Positions 7,458 through 16,851 of a stretch of 64,000 nucleotides of DNA are shown here, piece by piece. The translations under genes and the position numbers were made by a program. Origin of the DNA: Cellulomonas pakistanensis (lineage in GTDB: Bacteria > Actinomycetota > Actinomycetes > Actinomycetales > Cellulomonadaceae); the NCBI RefSeq assembly GCF_016862755.1, contig NZ_BONO01000013.1, positions 1 through 64,000 on the forward strand, written 5' to 3'. Positions within the stretch are counted from its first letter, which is position 1. Every line of letters starts with the position of its first letter. Under the pieces are notes generated by a model. The model was given only the letters and a program-made list of their open reading frames with translations. It did no database searches and was not told the origin of the DNA.

Positions 7458-8942
7458 GTGCCCGCTCCGACCTCACCCCTGCGGATCGTCCCGGCCCCGC
7501 GCCTGGTGCACGAGGCCGAGGGGGCGCCGTTCGTCGTCTCCGCCGCCACCACGGTCACGGTGGGGACGGGCCCCGCGGAGGTCGCGCTCGGCGTGCTCGC
7601 CGCCGAGTCGCTGAGCCGGATCTCCGGCAGCACGGTCGAGGTCCGCTACCGGGACGTCGCCGAGCCGACCCAGCCGGGCGACGTCGCCTTCGTGCTGGAC
7701 GACCGGCTGGCCGGCGAGCAGTACCACCTGGAGGTCGCGGCCGACCTGGTCCGGGTCACCGCCGGCACGCCGGAGGGGCTGACGCACGGGCTGGCGACGC
7801 TGCACCAGGTGCTGCGCCCGCACGACGGCACGTTCGCGGCGTGGCCGGTGCGCGTCGAGGACGAGCCCGTGCACGGCTGGCGCGGGCTGTCGGTCGACGT
7901 GGCGCGGCACTTCTTCGGCCCGGACGACCTGCGCGTCGTGGTCGACCTCATGGCGGGGTACAAGCTCAACGTGCTGCACCTGCACCTGTCGGACGACCAG
8001 GGGTGGCGGCTGCACCTGCCCTCGCGCCCCGACCTGACGGCGCGCTCGGGCGGCACGGCCGTGGACGGCGACCCCGGTGGCTACTTCACGACGGAGGAGT
8101 TCGAGGCGCTCGTGGCGTACGCCGCGGCCCGGGGCGTGCGCGTGGTGCCCGAGATCGACGTCCCGGGGCACGTGAACGCCGCGCTGCACGCCTACGGGGA
8201 GCTGAACCCGGACGGCGAGCCCACCGACGAGTACGCCGGCATCGAGGTCGGCTTCAGCCGGCTGTGGGCGGACCTGCCGGCGACCGAGCCGTTCCTGCGG
8301 GACGTGTTCGGCGACGTCGCCGCGGTCACCCCGGGCGAGTACCTGCACATCGGCGGGGACGAGGTGCACACGATGGAGCGCGAGGAGTACGCGCGCCTGG
8401 TGCGGATGGCGTCGGACGCGGTGCGCGCGGCGGGCAAGAAGGTCGTCGGCTGGCAGGAGATCGCCACCACGCCGCTCGAGCCGGGCACCGTGGTGCAGTA
8501 CTGGGACACCCGGATGGACCCGGCGCCGATCGTCGCGGCGGCGCAGGCGGGCGCGCGGCTGCTGATGTCGCCGGGCTCGCAGGCCTACCTCGACATGAAG
8601 TACGACGGCGACACCGCGCTGGGCCTGGAGTGGGCCGGGCACATCGAGCTGCGGGACGCCTACACCTGGGAGCCGACCGCGCTGGTGCCGGGGCTGCCCG
8701 AGGGGTCCGTGATCGGCGTCGAGGCCACCGTGTGGACGGAGACGCTCCGCAGCCTGGACGACCTCATGACGATGCTGCTGCCGCGGCTCGCGGCGGTCGC
8801 CGAGGTGGCGTGGACGCCGGCGGACCGCCGGGACTGGGACGACTTCGCGACCCGGGTCGCGGCGCACGGCCCCTACTGGGACGCCGAGGGCCTGGCCTGG
8901 TACCCGAGCCCGCAGGTCGACTGGCACGTCGACCTGTCCTGA
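7458..8942 (+). CDS. Beta-N-acetylhexosaminidase, GH20
   Basis: 494 aa. Hydrolyses terminal beta-linked GlcNAc/GalNAc. Seen: the N-terminal GH20b-like domain (about 1-130), then the catalytic barrel with GWRGLSVDVARHFF (140-153), LHLHLSDDQGWRLH, EIDVPGHVNAAL and HIGGDEVH. The substrate-assisted pair is Asp301-Glu302. There is no signal peptide, so it is probably cytoplasmic and acts on imported chito-oligosaccharides or recycled peptidoglycan sugars. GTG 7458 is preceded by GGAAGGA at good spacing; the open frame upstream has no homology. Convergent with pmt downstream. Confidence 0.9.
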   Translation: MPAPTSPLRIVPAPRLVHEAEGAPFVVSAATTVTVGTGPAEVALGVLAAESLSRISGSTVEVRYRDVAEPTQPGDVAFVLDDRLAGEQYHLEVAADLVRVTAGTPEGLTHGLATLHQVLRPHDGTFAAWPVRVEDEPVHGWRGLSVDVARHFFGPDDLRVVVDLMAGYKLNVLHLHLSDDQGWRLHLPSRPDLTARSGGTAVDGDPGGYFTTEEFEALVAYAAARGVRVVPEIDVPGHVNAALHAYGELNPDGEPTDEYAGIEVGFSRLWADLPATEPFLRDVFGDVAAVTPGEYLHIGGDEVHTMEREEYARLVRMASDAVRAAGKKVVGWQEIATTPLEPGTVVQYWDTRMDPAPIVAAAQAGARLLMSPGSQAYLDMKYDGDTALGLEWAGHIELRDAYTWEPTALVPGLPEGSVIGVEATVWTETLRSLDDLMTMLLPRLAAVAEVAWTPADRRDWDDFATRVAAHGPYWDAEGLAWYPSPQVDWHVDLS

Positions 8943-8968
8943 CCCGGTCGGGCCGGCTCCGGGGTCAG
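8939..8968. terminator. Short hairpin spanning two convergent stop codons
   Basis: CTGACCC / GGGTCAG arms flank a 16-base GC-rich core. The hairpin includes the hexosaminidase stop and the pmt stop, so it may end transcription in both directions. Confidence 0.4.
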
Positions 8969-10830
8969 ATCCAGGACGGCAGCCACATGTGCAGGTGCCA
9001 GACGTCGTACGGCACGACCCACGCCGTCCAGACCGGGTAGAAGAACGCGCTCACGGCGAGCACGACCACCACGACCGCGCTCGTCACCACGAGGCCGCGG
9101 CGCCGCTGCCGCGCGTCCGGGCTCTGCACGAGCAGCGCGAGGACGTAGACACCAGCGAGCACGACCCACGGCGTGAACGCGATCGAGTAGAACGTGAAGA
9201 TCGTCCGCTCCGCGTAGGTGAACCACGGCAGCCAGCCCGCGACGACGCCGGACAGCACGGCGCCCGCCCGCCAGTCGCGGCGCACGAGCAGGCGGTACAG
9301 CGCGACCAGCAGCGCGAGCGCCCCGAGCCACCAGATCACCGGGTTGCCGAGCGACGTCACGGCCTGCGAGCAGGCGTCGGCGCCGCACAGGTCCCGGGCA
9401 GCGTCGCCGGTCAGCCCGGAGACCTCGGTCGGGTAGTAGAACGAGGTCGGCCGCCACTGGATGATCCAGCCCAGCGGGTGCGCCGCGTACGCGTGCTCGG
9501 CGGTCAGGTGGGTGTGGAAGTCGAACATCTGGGTGTGGAAGTGCCACAGGGAGCGCAGGCTCTCCGGCAGCCAGGTCACGCCCTCGCCGGGGTGCTCCGC
9601 CGCCCACTGGCGCAGGTAGGCGCCGGGGTGCGCGAACCAGGACGCCCAGGTGCCGAGGTAGGTGCCGGCCGCGGTCAGCACGACGACGACGCCCGCCGGG
9701 ATCGCGTCCCGCCACAGCGTCGCGGGCACCCACGCGCGCACGCCGACCGAGCGCCGGGCGGTCGCGTCCCAGGCGACCGACAGCAGCCCGAACACGGCCA
9801 GGAAGTAGAGGCCCGACCACTTGGTGCCGATGCACAGCCCGAGCAGCACCGCGGCCGCGAACCGCCACCACCGCCACCCGAGCCGCGGGCCGAGGCCCAG
9901 CGCAGCCCCGGAGTCGAGCACCGCGGCCGTCCGCGCCGCGAGCCTCCGCCGCGCCTGGTCCCGGTCGAGCAGCAGCGCTCCGAAGGCGGCCAGCGCGAAC
10001 AGCATGACGAAGTTGTCGAGCAGCCCGGTGCGGGAGTGCACGATCGCCTCGCCGTCGACCGCCATGAGCAGGCCGGCCAGGGTGCCGAGCGCCGTGGACG
10101 CCAGCAGCCGCCGCGCGATCCGGGCGACCAGCAGAACCGCGAGCGTCCCGGCGACGGCGGAGGCCAGGCGCCACGCGGCCGACGACCCGATGCCGCCGCC
10201 GAGCTGGATCCCGAGCGCGATCAGCCACTTGCCGACCGGCGGGTGCACGACGTACTCCGCCCGCTCGCCCAGCGCCGAGCCGTCGCCCTGCGCGAACAGC
10301 GTGTTCGCGTCGTCGCCCCACGAGCCCTCGTAGCCCAGCCGCAGCAGCGAGTACGCCTGCTTGACGTAGTAGGTCTCGTCGAACACCAGCTCGTGCGGCC
10401 GGCCCAGGTCCCAGAACCGCAGCACGCCGCCGAGCAGGGTGACCGCGAGCGGCCACAACCAGCCCGCGACGCGCGCGCGGCGGGCGGCGCCGAGCAGCAG
10501 GGTCCGGGCGCCGAGCAGCTGGACGAGCAGCCGGTCGTGCGTGGACAGGGCCGGGTCGTCCTGGCGGTCGGGGTCGGCGCCGCCGCGGACGAGGAGGGTG
10601 CCCGCGGCGGGGGTGGCGGCCGCGTGGCCGGGGTGGGCGTGGTGCGCCACCCGGCCGGCGCTGCGGTCCGCGGCGCCGTCGGCGCCGCCCCCGGTGCCGT
10701 CCTCGGCGGCGGCCGGGGCCGGCGCGGGCCCGGCGGCGACCGGCGGGAACCGGGTGCCCCGGTCCTCGGCGGGCCGCTCAGGCCCGGGCGGCGCGTCGGG
10801 CGTGTCGTCGGGCTGGGGCACGCTCGTCAT
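8965..10830 (-). CDS. pmt: Dolichyl-phosphate-mannose-protein mannosyltransferase (GT39)
   Basis: 621 aa. Transfers mannose from polyprenyl-phosphate-mannose to Ser/Thr of exported proteins at the membrane. Seen: a Pro/Ala/Asp-rich cytosolic N-terminus (about 1-120), a first membrane helix, then the external loop with the GT39 acidic pair Asp151-Glu152 in ELVFDETYYVKQAYSLL, HPPVGKWLIALG, and many further helices to the C-terminal HLHMWLPSWI. As in M. tuberculosis (Rv1002c/Rv1003), it lies close to and on the opposite strand from rsmI, but here two membrane-protein genes are inserted. The start lies inside the end of the upstream gene (53-bp overlap). Exported lipoproteins and wall hydrolases in this window are plausible targets (inference). 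Confidence 0.9.
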   Translation of the reverse strand: MTSVPQPDDTPDAPPGPERPAEDRGTRFPPVAAGPAPAPAAAEDGTGGGADGAADRSAGRVAHHAHPGHAAATPAAGTLLVRGGADPDRQDDPALSTHDRLLVQLLGARTLLLGAARRARVAGWLWPLAVTLLGGVLRFWDLGRPHELVFDETYYVKQAYSLLRLGYEGSWGDDANTLFAQGDGSALGERAEYVVHPPVGKWLIALGIQLGGGIGSSAAWRLASAVAGTLAVLLVARIARRLLASTALGTLAGLLMAVDGEAIVHSRTGLLDNFVMLFALAAFGALLLDRDQARRRLAARTAAVLDSGAALGLGPRLGWRWWRFAAAVLLGLCIGTKWSGLYFLAVFGLLSVAWDATARRSVGVRAWVPATLWRDAIPAGVVVVLTAAGTYLGTWASWFAHPGAYLRQWAAEHPGEGVTWLPESLRSLWHFHTQMFDFHTHLTAEHAYAAHPLGWIIQWRPTSFYYPTEVSGLTGDAARDLCGADACSQAVTSLGNPVIWWLGALALLVALYRLLVRRDWRAGAVLSGVVAGWLPWFTYAERTIFTFYSIAFTPWVVLAGVYVLALLVQSPDARQRRRGLVVTSAVVVVVLAVSAFFYPVWTAWVVPYDVWHLHMWLPSWI

Positions 10831-11674
10831 CGTAGGGGCGCCGGCTGGGCGCGACCTGCGGGGACGGCGCCGCCGGGGCGGCCGCGACCAGCCGCCGCCC
10901 GGCCGCGGCGTACCAGCCCGCCGCCACCAGGACGAGCAGGACGAGGTCGACCGCGTCGCCGCCGTAGAACATGAGCTGCGCGCCGGCGCGCGCGTCCGCG
11001 GTGTCCACCCCGGCGGGCGGGTGCCCGTACAGGTGCTTCGCGAGCACCGCGTGCGTCGCCGACACGAGCACGACCGCCGCCGTGCGCACGGTGGCCGAGG
11101 CGCGGTGCGGGTCGGGGTCGCGGCCCACGACCGCGGCGGTGAGCACGTACCCGGCGGCCAGCGTGTGCGCGTGCACGGCGGCGTGCACCGCCGCCGAGGC
11201 GTGGCTCAGCGCGAGCAGGGGCGTGGCGTACAGCAGCCACAGCCCGCCGCCGACCAGCGCGGCGGCCGCGAGCGGGTGCGTGAGGACCCGGACGGGCGGG
11301 CTGCGCAGGACGCGGGAGACGGCGCGCGCGCCGCGGACCGGCAGCGCCCGCAGCAGCGCGGTCACGGGCGCGCCCAGCACGAGCAGCAGCGGCGCGACCA
11401 TGCCGAGCAGCAGGTGCGTCGCCGTGTGCGCGGTGAACGACGCCCGCGCCGCCGCGGCGAGCGGCCCGGCGACGGCGACCGCCGCGCACGCGAGCCCGGT
11501 CAGCCACGCGATCGTCCGGCGCGCCGGCCACGGGGTGCGGACGCGGGCGAGCAGCACCGCGACCAGGTACCCGCCCGCGGCGGCGGCGAGCCCCAGCACG
11601 GCGGCGACCTCGAGCAGCTCCCACGCCGACATCGGCGCGCCCGCGGCGGCGGTCCCGTGCCCGTGGCCGCTCAC
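10778..11674 (-). CDS. ctaG: Cytochrome c oxidase assembly protein, caa3 CtaG type
   Basis: 298 aa with about seven membrane helices. Seen: FTAHTATHLLLGMVAPLLLVLGAPVTALLRAL, the His-bearing segment typical of the CtaG_Bacillus/caa3 family, then further His residues in LSHASAAVHAAVHAH and a HAVLAKHLYG segment. The family is linked to copper delivery for cytochrome oxidase. GTG 11674 is six bases after the DUF2243 stop, so the two are cotranscribed. The last 53 bases overlap the pmt start; the C-terminal tail is basic and probably dispensable. Confidence 0.8.
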   Translation of the reverse strand: MSGHGHGTAAAGAPMSAWELLEVAAVLGLAAAAGGYLVAVLLARVRTPWPARRTIAWLTGLACAAVAVAGPLAAAARASFTAHTATHLLLGMVAPLLLVLGAPVTALLRALPVRGARAVSRVLRSPPVRVLTHPLAAAALVGGGLWLLYATPLLALSHASAAVHAAVHAHTLAAGYVLTAAVVGRDPDPHRASATVRTAAVVLVSATHAVLAKHLYGHPPAGVDTADARAGAQLMFYGGDAVDLVLLVLVAAGWYAAAGRRLVAAAPAAPSPQVAPSRRPYDDERAPARRHARRAARA

Positions 11675-11680
11675 GGCGGC

Positions 11681-12196
11681 TCAGCCCGCGGGGCGGGTGG
11701 GCGCGGCGGGCCCGGCGGCGGCCGGCCGGGTGCGCGCGACGACCAGCACCCCTGCGAGCAGCAGCAGCACGGCCGCCCCGATCCACGCGACGTCGTACGG
11801 CAGCAGGTCCACGCCGTACCGGATCTGGTGGATGCCGAGCACCTTGTGGTTGAGCACGCCGTCGAGGAGCTGGAACGCGCCGACGCCCGCGAGCACCGCG
11901 CCGACCCAGCGCGCCCAGTTCAGCGGCGCCCGGCGGCGGGCGTCGGCGAGCAGGAACAGGCCCCACACGGTCACCGCCCAGCCGACCGCGTGGAAGAACG
12001 CGTCCGCGGTGAGCGCGACCTGCGTCGTCGACAGGTCGTAGAAGTGGTGCCACTGCAGGCCGAGGTGGAACACGAACAGGTCGATCACGGACGCCGCGAC
12101 CCCGCAGCCGAACAGGAACCCCGACACCAGCACGCGCCGGTCGTGCGGGGCGGCCGGCGCGGGTGCGGCCGCGGCGGGCGGCGGGGCGGTGGCCAT
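11681..12196 (-). CDS. DUF2243 membrane protein
   Basis: 171 aa with four membrane helices. Seen: [50 protein letters not shown], and [14 protein letters not shown], the His-rich features of DUF2243. Function unknown. Genes of this family commonly accompany CtaG-like copper/oxidase proteins, and here it is the first gene of a pair with ctaG. ATG 12196 is close to the divergent rsmI gene, so both probably use promoters in the 109 bp between them. Confidence 0.8.
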   Translation of the reverse strand: MATAPPPAAAAPAPAAPHDRRVLVSGFLFGCGVAASVIDLFVFHLGLQWHHFYDLSTTQVALTADAFFHAVGWAVTVWGLFLLADARRRAPLNWARWVGAVLAGVGAFQLLDGVLNHKVLGIHQIRYGVDLLPYDVAWIGAAVLLLLAGVLVVARTRPAAAGPAAPTRPAG

Positions 12197-12305
12197 GCGG
12201 TTCCCCTTCGTCGGCGGTCCGACCGATGCTGCCACCGGGGCGGCCGGGGGCAACCGGAGCGGGTGCGTGCGCGGCCGGCCCCGCGGAGGTGGCAGGCTGG
12301 CCCGC

Positions 12306-13163
12306 GTGACCCCCCAGGCTCCCGGCACCGGCCGGCTCGTGCTCGCGGCGACCCCGATCGGCGACGTGGAGGACGCCTCGCCCCGGCTGCGCCGACTGCT
12401 CGAGGAGGCCGACGTCGTGGCCGCGGAGGACACCCGCCGGCTCCGCGCGCTCGCTGCGCGGATGGGCGTGACGGTCGGGGGACGGGTGGTCAGCCACCAC
12501 GAGCACAACGAGGCCGCGACCACGCCGGAGCTGCTCGACGTCGTCCGCGGCGGCGGGACCGTCCTCGTCGTGACCGACGCCGGGATGCCTGCCGTGTCCG
12601 ACCCGGGTTTCCGGGTGGTGTCCGCGGCGGTCGACGCCGGGCTGACCGTGACGGCCGCGCCGGGCCCGAGCGCCGTGCTCACCGCGCTCGCGCTGTCCGG
12701 GCTGCCGACCGACCGGTTCTGCTTCGAGGGGTTCCCGCCGCGCAAGCCGGGGGAGCGGCTCCGCGCGCTGACGGCCCTCGAGCGCGAGCCGCGGACGATG
12801 GTGTTCTTCGAGGCCCCGCACCGGCTCGCGGCCACGCTGGCCGACATGGCGACGGCGTTCGGCGCCGACCGGCCCGCCGCGGTGTGCCGGGAGCTCACCA
12901 AGACGTACGAGGAGGTCGTGCGCGACGGCCTCGGGGCGCTGGCGGCATGGGCCGCGGCGGGCGAGGTGCGCGGCGAGATCGCCGTCGTCGTCGCCGGCGC
13001 GCCCGCCCGCGAGGTCGCGTCCGAGGCCGACCTGGTCGCCGAGGTGCTGGCGCGGGCCGACGGCGGCGAGCGGCTCAAGGACGCGGTGGCCGAGGTGGCG
13101 CAGGTCGCCGGCGTGCCGAAGCGCGACCTGTACGCGGCGGCGCTGGCGGCCAGGGGGCGCTGA
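12306..13163 (+). CDS. rsmI: 16S rRNA (cytidine-1402-2'-O)-methyltransferase RsmI
   Basis: 285 aa. Methylates the 2'-OH of C1402 in 16S rRNA using SAM. Seen: the tetrapyrrole-methylase fold with [15 protein letters not shown] at the N-terminus, [28 protein letters not shown] and [19 protein letters not shown], all RsmI landmarks, and an [22 protein letters not shown]-terminal helix region. GTG 12306 is chosen because upstream codons run through the divergent promoter. A CAGGCT -10-like box lies only about seven bases before the start, suggesting a leaderless transcript. Confidence 0.92.
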   Translation: MTPQAPGTGRLVLAATPIGDVEDASPRLRRLLEEADVVAAEDTRRLRALAARMGVTVGGRVVSHHEHNEAATTPELLDVVRGGGTVLVVTDAGMPAVSDPGFRVVSAAVDAGLTVTAAPGPSAVLTALALSGLPTDRFCFEGFPPRKPGERLRALTALEREPRTMVFFEAPHRLAATLADMATAFGADRPAAVCRELTKTYEEVVRDGLGALAAWAAAGEVRGEIAVVVAGAPAREVASEADLVAEVLARADGGERLKDAVAEVAQVAGVPKRDLYAAALAARGR

Positions 13164-13250
13164 CCCGGCGGGCGGACCCGGCGCGGACCCGACCAGCACC
13201 TTCGCGGTTCCTCCACGACGCGCGGGCCCGTGCGGCACTAGCGTCGGGCC

Positions 13251-14438
13251 ATGGAGTTCCGTCGCATCCCCGGCCTGCCGCCGTACGTGTTCACGATCAT
13301 CGACACGCTCAAGGTCGACGCGCGGCGCGCCGGCCGCGACGTGGTCGACCTCGGCTTCGGCAACCCCGACCTGCCCAGCCCGCAGGTCGCGGTCGAGAAG
13401 CTCGCCGAGGCGGCGCACAACACCCGCAACCATCGGTACTCCGCGTCCCGTGGCATCCCGAAGCTCCGCCAGGCGGTCGCCGACCACTACCTGCGCCGGT
13501 TCGGCGTCACGCTCGACCCGGACACCGAGATCATCTCGACGATCGGCGCCAAGGAGGGCTTCAGCCACCTCATGTGGGTGCTGCTGCAGCCCGGCGACGC
13601 TGCGCTGGTGCCGACGCCGTCGTACCCGATCCACATCTGGGGCCCGTACTTCGCCGGGGCCGACGCGCGGCAGGTGCCGATCGGCGACGGCACGGACGGC
13701 GCAGGCTACGTCGACCGAATCATGGAGGCGTGGGACCTCGGCTGGCCGAAGCCGCGCGTGGTCGTGCTGTCCTTCCCGCACAACCCGACGACCACGACCG
13801 TCGAGCTGCACGACCTGCAGCGGCTCGTCGACTGGGCGAGGGAGCGCGACGTCGTCCTCGTGCACGACCTGGCGTACGCGGACATGTGCTTCGACGGTTG
13901 GACCCCGCCGTCGATCATGCAGTGCGCCGGCGCCACCGAGGTCGCGGTCGAGCTGTACTCGATGACGAAGTCGTACTCGATGGCCGGCTGGCGGGTGGCG
14001 TTCCTCGTCGGGCGGAAGGACGTCGTCGGCGCGCTGGCGAAGCTCAAGTCGTACCTCGACTACGGGACGTTCCAGCCGATCCAGATCGCCGCGACCGTCA
14101 CGCTGAACGAGGCGACGGAGTACCCGGCCGAGCTGTCCGCGGTGTACGAGAGCCGGCGGAACGCGCTGGTCGACGGGCTGTCCCGGATCGGCTGGGACAT
14201 CCTGCGGCCGCGCGGCACGATGTTCGCCTGGGCGCGGATCCCGGAGCCGTACCGGGAGATGGGCTCGATCGAGTTCGCCGAGATGCTGGTGCGGGACTGC
14301 GACGTGGCGGTGTCGCCCGGCGTCGGGTTCGGCCCCGGCGGCGACGGGCACGTGCGGTTCGCGCTCATCGAGAACGAGCAGCGGATCGCGCAGGCGGTCC
14401 GCGGGCTCCGCCGGGGGCTGACCCGGCTGGAGGACTGA
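13251..14438 (+). CDS. Class I/II aminotransferase, AlaC-like
   Basis: 395 aa. PLP-dependent transaminase, probably glutamate-pyruvate (alanine) type. Seen: LGFGNPDLPSP (34-44), NHRYSASRGIPKLRQAVADHY, the NPT motif in SFPHNPTTTTVE, DLAYADMCFDG, and the Schiff-base Lys240 in LYSMTKSYSMAGWRVAF, very like E. coli AlaC. Family length is normal. A TAGCGT box sits about ten bases before ATG 13251. Stand-alone gene between rsmI and a DUF2807 lipoprotein. The substrate assignment rests on memory of AlaC motifs. Confidence 0.85.
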   Translation: MEFRRIPGLPPYVFTIIDTLKVDARRAGRDVVDLGFGNPDLPSPQVAVEKLAEAAHNTRNHRYSASRGIPKLRQAVADHYLRRFGVTLDPDTEIISTIGAKEGFSHLMWVLLQPGDAALVPTPSYPIHIWGPYFAGADARQVPIGDGTDGAGYVDRIMEAWDLGWPKPRVVVLSFPHNPTTTTVELHDLQRLVDWARERDVVLVHDLAYADMCFDGWTPPSIMQCAGATEVAVELYSMTKSYSMAGWRVAFLVGRKDVVGALAKLKSYLDYGTFQPIQIAATVTLNEATEYPAELSAVYESRRNALVDGLSRIGWDILRPRGTMFAWARIPEPYREMGSIEFAEMLVRDCDVAVSPGVGFGPGGDGHVRFALIENEQRIAQAVRGLRRGLTRLED

Positions 14439-14579
14439 GCCGCCGCGGCGCCGCCCCGGGGACCCGGGGTGGTCCTCAGGGTCCGTTCAGGGGACTCCCG
14501 GATGCCGGGCGCGCGCAGCGGCCTGGCAGGCTCGGACCGCGACGCGGGACAACCCTGCGCCCGGCACGAGGAGCGGGAC

Positions 14580-15299
14580 ATGGCACGGCGGACGACGACG
14601 GCAGCGGCGGCGGGGGCGGTCGGTGCGGGGCTGGTGCTCGGGCTCGCCGGGTGCGTGGGCGGTGGCGGGCCGACGGTGTCCCGGGACGTCGAGATCGAGG
14701 ACGTCACGGCCGTGGAGCTCGCGTCGTCGGGCGACCTGACGGTGCGCCGCGGGGACACGCCGTCGCTCACGGTGCGCGCGCCGGAGGGGACGCAGGTCCG
14801 GCTGGTGTCCGAGGTCCGCGACGGCGTGCTGGTGCTCGACGCGCGCGGTTCGTTCGGGTTCCAGGACCTCGGCGACGTGGAGTACGAGCTGGTGGTGAGC
14901 GAGCTCGAGCGGGTCGTGATCAGCGGCTCGGGCGACGTCACCGCGTCCGGCGTCTCCGGCGACCGGCTGCAGGTCGGCATCTCCGGCTCGGGGAGCATCG
15001 AGCTGGACGGCGTCGACGCCGAGCAGGTGCAGGCGGCGATCGACGGCTCGGGCGGCATCGAGCTCGCCGGGCGGACGCGGAGCGCCGCGCTCGGCATCGA
15101 CGGGTCGGGCGACATCGACGCGGAGGACCTGCGCGCGGACGAGGTGGACGCGTCGATCGGCGGCTCGGGGTCGATCGCCGTGCACGCCGAGCGACGCCTG
15201 GCGGCCTCGATCGGCGGCTCCGGCTCGGTGACCTACACGGGCGACCCCGAGGTGACCAGCGAGGTCGACGGGTCGGGCGACGTGGTCCGGGAGGACTGA
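14580..15299 (+). CDS. DUF2807 (GIN-like) surface lipoprotein
   Basis: 239 aa. Seen: a twin-Arg-like MARR start, hydrophobic core and lipobox GLAGC (Cys25), then a regular right-handed beta-helix pattern. GSGD/GSGS/GSGG turns recur at near-regular intervals, for example VVISGSGDVTASGVSG, VGISGSGSIELDGVD and ASIGGSGSIAVHA, typical of DUF2807 proteins. Function unknown; the family is widespread as secreted or anchored auto-transporter-like beta helices. ATG 14580 is preferred because it gives a proper lipoprotein signal with GAGGAG just upstream. It is the last normal-GC gene before the accessory cassette. Confidence 0.75.
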   Translation: MARRTTTAAAAGAVGAGLVLGLAGCVGGGGPTVSRDVEIEDVTAVELASSGDLTVRRGDTPSLTVRAPEGTQVRLVSEVRDGVLVLDARGSFGFQDLGDVEYELVVSELERVVISGSGDVTASGVSGDRLQVGISGSGSIELDGVDAEQVQAAIDGSGGIELAGRTRSAALGIDGSGDIDAEDLRADEVDASIGGSGSIAVHAERRLAASIGGSGSVTYTGDPEVTSEVDGSGDVVRED

Positions 15300-15567
15300 C
15301 CCGCGCGGTCGGATGCCCCGGGGACCCGACCAGTTCGGACGTGCTCGTTCCGAGCGATGAGCTCGGCGCGCGGCGCCGCGGCTGCGGCCGCTCGGGTGAG
15401 TGGTGACCGGATGACCACGATGGGTGCTCGACACCCGGCAGCATGTGAGCGTGCACGACCCGACGGTGGGCGCCACGCCTGCGACGACAGCCGCGTACGA
15501 CCGGCGGACCGCCCTGCTCGCGGACACGCCATCCGTGATGTCACGGCCCGGGTGGGAGACCATCACC

Positions 15568-16362
15568 GTGCTCGTCGCGGTCAAGGCGTATCCGGTCATC
15601 GGGAGCAGGACCGGGGAGTCGGTCTGCGTCGCCGGGACCCGGCTCGACGAGCCGGTGCCGGAGTGGGTCCGCCTGTTCCCCGTCGGCTTCCGAGAGCTGC
15701 CGCGCGCCCGGCAGTTCCGCAAGTACGACGTGATCCGGTTGCGAGCACGCCGGCAGGGCGGGAACGATCGCCGGCCGGAGACGTTCCGGCCGGATCTGGA
15801 CTCTTTGGAGCTCGGACCGCACGTGGACACCGACGGGGGGACCTGGCAGAGCAGAGCCGAGCTGCTCGGTGGGCTCCGGGGCGCCACCACGACGTGCGAG
15901 CTCGCCCGGCGCGCGCGTGCCGCCGGCCAGGACGCGCCGTCACTCGGCCTCGTGCGTCCACGGGTCCACGATCTCGTGATCCGGGACAACCCGGAATACC
16001 GCCCTGGCGGCGCACCACGGGTCGACGCGGACCTGTTCGGCGAGGAGCGAGAGGTGCTCGAGAAGACGCCGTTCGTCGCGACGTACCACTACATCTGCGC
16101 TGACGACCCGGACTGCCGCGGCCACCGGCAGAGCGTCGTGGACCGGGAGTCCGGCCAGCTCGCACGGTCCAACATCGCATCCATGGGTCGAGAGGCCGCT
16201 CGAGAGGCGCACCGCCGGAGGTTCCTGGACGAGATGTGCGCGCCCGGACGAGACACCCACTTCTACGTCGGAAACCAGCACCAGCACCCGGCGTCGTTCC
16301 TGGTGCTGGGGCTGTTCTGGCCGCGCGGTCACGTGCAGCCGACGTTCGCGCTCGACGTCTAG
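15568..16362 (+). CDS. Uncharacterised protein of a family found with DUF488 proteins
   Basis: 264 aa, no signal peptide or membrane helix. Seen: LVAVKAYPVIGSRTGESVCVAG at the start, WVRLFPVGFRELPRARQFRKYDVIRL, ETFRPDLDSLELGPHVDT, a small Cys/His cluster (Cys177, Cys183, His186 in CADDPDCRGH) and THFYVGNQHQHPASFLVLGLFWP at the end. I recall a widespread unnamed family with this pattern (a start like KVLVTVKTYP and a YFFLGT..H end) often beside DUF488 genes; that is recollection, not a search. GTG 15568 is chosen because TGGGAGA precedes it by eight bases and it matches that start; in-frame starts at 15538 and 15424 are possible. Its stop shares CTAG with the convergent DUF488 gene. Confidence 0.6.
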   Translation: MLVAVKAYPVIGSRTGESVCVAGTRLDEPVPEWVRLFPVGFRELPRARQFRKYDVIRLRARRQGGNDRRPETFRPDLDSLELGPHVDTDGGTWQSRAELLGGLRGATTTCELARRARAAGQDAPSLGLVRPRVHDLVIRDNPEYRPGGAPRVDADLFGEEREVLEKTPFVATYHYICADDPDCRGHRQSVVDRESGQLARSNIASMGREAAREAHRRRFLDEMCAPGRDTHFYVGNQHQHPASFLVLGLFWPRGHVQPTFALDV

Positions 16363-16808
16363 GCGGCGACGAGCTGGTGGCTCGCCACCGCCTCGATGAC
16401 GAGACGGCGGTGGCAGGTGGTCTGGTCGGCCTCGAAGCACACGACGACCAGATCGGTGACCCCCGCGAGCTCGACGAGGCGGTCTACCGCGGCGCGAGCG
16501 CCCTCGGTCGTCAGGACCTCCGACGCGAACCGACGGTGCGCAGCGGCACCGGCCGGGGTGGCGGGCTCCGCGAACCCCGGCCTGTTGTCGCGCGGGTTGC
16601 CGAGCGCACGCAGGTGGAGGTACCCGAGCCCCGCCTCGTCCAGAGCGGCGGCGAGGCGCCGCTTCGAGAAACCGGGCCGTCGTGAGATCGGGGTGAGGCG
16701 GACGTCGACCACCACCGTCGACGCGGTGGCGTGAGCGAACTCGATCAAGTCGTCGACGGTCCGGCCCTCGTAGCCCCACCCGTGCAGCCGTGCGGCGAGG
16801 TCCGTCAT
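16359..16808 (-). CDS. DUF488 family protein
   Basis: 149 aa (151 if GTG 16814 is used). Seen: VVVDVRLTPISRRPGFSKRRLAAALDEAGLGYLHLRALGNP and the C-terminal VVCFEADQTTCHRR, the Cys-x8-Cys-His-Arg region that defines DUF488. Biochemical function unknown. It faces the preceding gene, and the two stop codons are the two strands of a single CTAG (16359-16362). With no upstream homology, ATG 16808 and GTG 16814 cannot be separated. I interpret the pair as one functional unit acquired together. Confidence 0.75.
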   Translation of the reverse strand: MTDLAARLHGWGYEGRTVDDLIEFAHATASTVVVDVRLTPISRRPGFSKRRLAAALDEAGLGYLHLRALGNPRDNRPGFAEPATPAGAAAHRRFASEVLTTEGARAAVDRLVELAGVTDLVVVCFEADQTTCHRRLVIEAVASHQLVAA

Positions 16809-16851
16809 GCTCACGATCGTGCCACAGCACGCCCGGCGCCGCGGAACCCCT

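Noticed and set aside
10439-15406. Very long open frames on the opposite or other frames (for example about 1600 codons across 10.4-15.4 kb)
   Set aside because: Typical GC-rich shadow frames: Arg/Pro/Ala/Gly-rich translation, no homology, and they cross several well-supported genes and tRNAs.
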